A DNA stretch of 24,157 nt from a virus: positions 1 through 24,157 of the IMG/VR virus record IMGVR_UViG_3300046002_005207. One strand, 5' to 3'. Below, in pieces: positions 22,847 to 24,157 of this stretch. The translations under genes and the position numbers were made by a program. Under the pieces are notes generated by a model. It was not told where the DNA came from. It made no database searches and worked only from the letters and a program-made list of their open reading frames with translations. Within the stretch, counting starts at the first letter, position 1, and each line of letters begins with the position of its first letter.

Positions 22847-22875
22847 TTGACACAATAATGGGTTGGGTATATGAT
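22847..22875 (+). promoter_or_regulatory. Promoter of the second small-gene cluster
   Basis: TTGACA (22847-22852), 17 bp, TATGAT (22870-22875). An ACACAATAA matching the iteron-like repeats overlaps the -35. The roughly 50-nt leader holds a perfect hairpin AAATGATT (22884-22891) with AATCATTT (22897-22904), then A/T-rich sequence up to the ATG at 22931. A DnaA-box-like AGTGGATAA lies just upstream at 22832-22840. Confidence 0.75.
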
Positions 22876-22930
22876 GAGTGTATAAATGATTTAGTCAATC
22901 ATTTAATTATAAAAAATTATAAAAATAATT

Positions 22931-23086
22931 ATGAACAAAGAAGAAAAAATAATGTTTTTGACGAACGAAATTAAGAGGCTCGAAGATAGTAAGCAAAAGA
23001 ATAGTCAAGAGTTTTTCATTATAAGAGAACAAATAGAGTTATATAAGTCGGCTCTATCTAAAATGATAAAAGAAAATGAACAATAA
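22931..23086 (+). CDS. Small coiled-coil protein (51 aa)
   Basis: The whole protein is a charged amphipathic helix (MNKEEKIMFLTNEIKRLEDS... to ALSKMIKENEQ) with heptad-like Ile/Leu/Phe spacing, so a coiled-coil dimer is likely. Function is unknown. It is the first gene of the second cluster and overlaps the next by 11 bp. The start context is AAAAATAATT with no Shine-Dalgarno. Confidence 0.62.
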   Translation: MNKEEKIMFLTNEIKRLEDSKQKNSQEFFIIREQIELYKSALSKMIKENEQ

Positions 23087-23219
23087 TTGCCCTACAAACT
23101 GTGCATGTTGCTCTGAGGATAAACGAGAGGGTATCCCCGAAGACATAGAAAACATAGATGAGGTCGAAGACGAATATAATCGATTAACAGATGATGAGAT
23201 TAATAATTTAGCAGATTAA
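23076..23219 (+). CDS. Small acidic Cys-cluster protein (47 aa)
   Basis: The N-terminus MNNNCPTNCACCSED holds Cys5, Cys9, Cys11 and Cys12, a compact possible metal-binding knot. The rest is strongly acidic (DIENIDEVEDEYNRLTDDEINNLAD), as in phage proteins that mimic DNA or bind basic host factors, though that is speculation. It overlaps the upstream gene by 11 bp in another frame. Confidence 0.55.
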   Translation: MNNNCPTNCACCSEDKREGIPEDIENIDEVEDEYNRLTDDEINNLAD

Positions 23220-23233
23220 TATGACATACTAAA

Positions 23234-23467
23234 ATGACATACATAATAAGTGAACGAGATAAACAACTAGAAGAAGATTTAATGCTATCATATTTACAGA
23301 TAGACTGGTTGGATAGCTATGGTGGACGCACAGAAGATGATTTAAGAGCAGATGATGACGGACTCTATATAGAGATGTCAATGGGTGGCAACGCTTTTAA
23401 GAAGAAGTATATGCCCTCAATTAAGAAATTACTAGATTTAAAGATTAAAGAATTATGGAAACGATAA
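23234..23467 (+). CDS. Small early protein (77 aa)
   Basis: The N-terminal half is acidic (SERDKQLEEDLMLSYLQIDW, then RTEDDLRADDDG). It is followed by a strand (LYIEMSMGG) and a basic C-terminal helix (IKKLLDLKIKELWKR). No family is recognised. Its last 13 bases overlap the next ORF, indicating coupled translation. Confidence 0.68.
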   Translation: MTYIISERDKQLEEDLMLSYLQIDWLDSYGGRTEDDLRADDDGLYIEMSMGGNAFKKKYMPSIKKLLDLKIKELWKR

Positions 23468-23832
23468 TAAGCGAGATAGAAATACAAGATAAATATATCT
23501 TAGACGATGATAATGAAAACCTAATTCAGCCTCAAATTAAACTAGGTTTCGACTTGACAAAAAGACCAAACTATCTTAAAGATACGCATATAAAATTTCA
23601 TAGATGTGGTTGGTGTTACAATATGGTGTATACGAATAGTGTTTATTGTTGTAAAGACTGTTGTCAAGAGAAACAAGACTGGTTACTTTTAAACACAATG
23701 AAGAAGAAAAAAGAAGTGGAAAGAGTTAGGAGTAATGAAAGATACCATGCTATGACCATTGAGGAAAGACGAGAATATGCAAAAAAAAGTAACCAACGAA
23801 GATTATTAAAATTAAAAAATAAAACAAAATGA
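23455..23832 (+). CDS. Cys-rich putative zinc-binding protein with basic tail (125 aa)
   Basis: A central zinc-binding region contains HRCGWC (Cys51, Cys54) and YCCKDCC (Cys65, Cys66, Cys69, Cys70). Residues 81-125 are a long basic helix (KKKKEVERVRSNERY, then ERREYAKKSNQRRLLKLKNK), as in small nucleic-acid-binding proteins. Similar finger plus basic-helix layouts occur next to HNH nucleases, but no HNH core is present here. It overlaps both neighbours and ends in TGA within an ATGA junction, followed in frame by CAA TAA. Confidence 0.72.
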   Translation: METIISEIEIQDKYILDDDNENLIQPQIKLGFDLTKRPNYLKDTHIKFHRCGWCYNMVYTNSVYCCKDCCQEKQDWLLLNTMKKKKEVERVRSNERYHAMTIEERREYAKKSNQRRLLKLKNKTK

Positions 23833-23972
23833 CAATAAAAGAATTAAAAGATTTACTAAGTGAATATAAAGATAGCAATAAAGTGATTATCGAAACCCCC
23901 GAAGGAGATATAATCGAAGACATGATAGTCAATGTGGGGTTAGGTGGAGAGATAGTGATAGGAGAATTTTAG
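23829..23972 (+). CDS. Small widespread-type phage protein (47 aa)
   Basis: MTIKELKDLLSEYKDSNKVIIE, then IIEDMIVNVGLGGEIVIGEF. The pattern (short helix 'T-I-K-E-L-x-x-x-L', an Asp/Asn-turn, a V-I-I-E strand, then a closing hairpin) is that of a common family of very small phage proteins of unknown function. Its ATG overlaps the upstream TGA. It is the last plus-strand gene before the promoter at 23995. Confidence 0.7.
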   Translation: MTIKELKDLLSEYKDSNKVIIETPEGDIIEDMIVNVGLGGEIVIGEF

Positions 23973-23994
23973 CAAACTAAGTTCAGTTATCCCC

Positions 23995-24023
23995 TTGACA
24001 GGCAAAATTAGAAATGCTAGACT
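23995..24023 (+). promoter_or_regulatory. Promoter of the terminal structured RNA
   Basis: TTGACA (23995-24000), 17 bp, TAGACT (24018-24023), with TGC before the -10. Predicted start is at about 24030, which is exactly the first base of a predicted helix, supporting a real transcript. Confidence 0.75.
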
Positions 24024-24029
24024 AGGTAT

Positions 24030-24157
24030 GCAGAGCAACCATTGTGAGTTAACAATAATAACTGTAAGTAAGGCTCATGCTACAAAACTAATAATGCCTC
24101 ATTAAATCTAGGAAAGAAGTAATATTTTAGTCCATTAGAATTTAGTGAGGTATTCTT
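24030..24157 (+). ncRNA. Candidate second structured RNA, reaching the window end
   Basis: The first hairpin pairs GCAGAGC (24030-24036) with GCTCATGC (24073-24080) through one bulged A. The second is an 18-bp helix, AATGCCTCATTAAATCTA at 24093-24110 with 24136-24154, containing one bulge and two G-U pairs around a 25-nt loop. TTCTT follows at the edge, so an end or a continuation cannot be judged. No plus-strand ORF is evident. If the molecule is circular this RNA is antisense to the 3' end of the fibre-like gene. Confidence 0.55.
24080..24157 (-). CDS. Possible 3' end of the left-edge fibre-like gene across a circular junction
   Basis: Reading the minus strand from 24157 in the phase left open at position 1 gives 25 sense codons (KNTSLNSNGLKYYFFPRFNE...) and TAG at 24080-24082. 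Composition suits the end of a beta-rich phage protein. An open run of this length has an appreciable chance of arising randomly, and the same bases form a strong hairpin, so the call is tentative. Confidence 0.35.
   Translation of the reverse strand, partial: KNTSLNSNGLKYYFFPRFNEALLVL

Noticed and set aside
14407-23832. Possible TGA recoding, as only two genes (portal and the 125-aa protein) end in TGA and both meet another stop within two codons
   Set aside because: Both TGAs form ATGA overlaps with the next gene, tryptophans are encoded by TGG, and no conserved gene is broken by in-frame TGA, so the standard code fits.
1-24157. CRISPR arrays, tRNA genes, insertion sequences and integrase or attachment sites
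   Set aside because: No regularly spaced repeats with unique spacers, no cloverleaf, no transposase or recombinase and no att-like duplication were seen.

Overview
The window is most simply read as a small, AT-rich tailed-phage genome, or most of one, with podovirus-like gene content. It has two arms. Positions 1-19081 are almost entirely minus-strand and hold packaging and virion genes. In transcription order these are: a small lead gene, small and large terminase subunits, a beta-rich virion protein, portal, small head genes, scaffold, major capsid protein, tail adaptor/tubular A-like, tail tubular B-like beta-propeller, a polyglycine fibre, a short protein sharing the fibre's docking domain, three large internal-virion-type proteins, and a fibre-like protein that runs off position 1. 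Positions 19132-24157 are mostly plus-strand and hold an RNase H-like gene, about a dozen very small early-type genes, one minus-strand HNH endonuclease, and most of the non-coding DNA.

Regulation is unusually legible. Eight promoter-like sites have a consensus or near-consensus -35, exactly 17 bp of spacer and a TATAAT-like -10, usually with an extended TGN. Several put the predicted start of transcription on, or within a few bases of, the ATG, so the mRNAs would be leaderless or nearly so. Almost no gene has a Shine-Dalgarno sequence; starts sit in A/T-only contexts. This points to a host using ordinary sigma-70-type promoters but SD-independent initiation. Bacteroidota are disfavoured because their promoters differ. 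The host cannot be named from the sequence. The standard genetic code fits.

The most interesting part is the non-coding content. A strong plus promoter at 19132-19160 feeds about 370 nt of heavily self-complementary sequence before the RNase H-like ORF, either a structured ncRNA or a long structured leader. A second plus promoter at 23995-24023 starts an RNA that folds into two hairpins and reaches the window end. A 551-bp non-coding block (19962-20512) carries four iteron-like repeats, perfect palindromes and a 10-C run and could be a replication or control region. Three copies of a 20-bp inverted repeat look like repressor sites. A 106-bp gap at 21483-21588 folds into three tandem hairpins.

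The left-edge fibre gene continues in frame for 25 more codons and a stop if position 24157 is joined to position 1. With the convergent layout of the two arms, this suggests, without proving, a circular or circularly permuted genome of about 24 kb. If that is complete, it lacks any recognisable polymerase, helicase, integrase or lysis gene.
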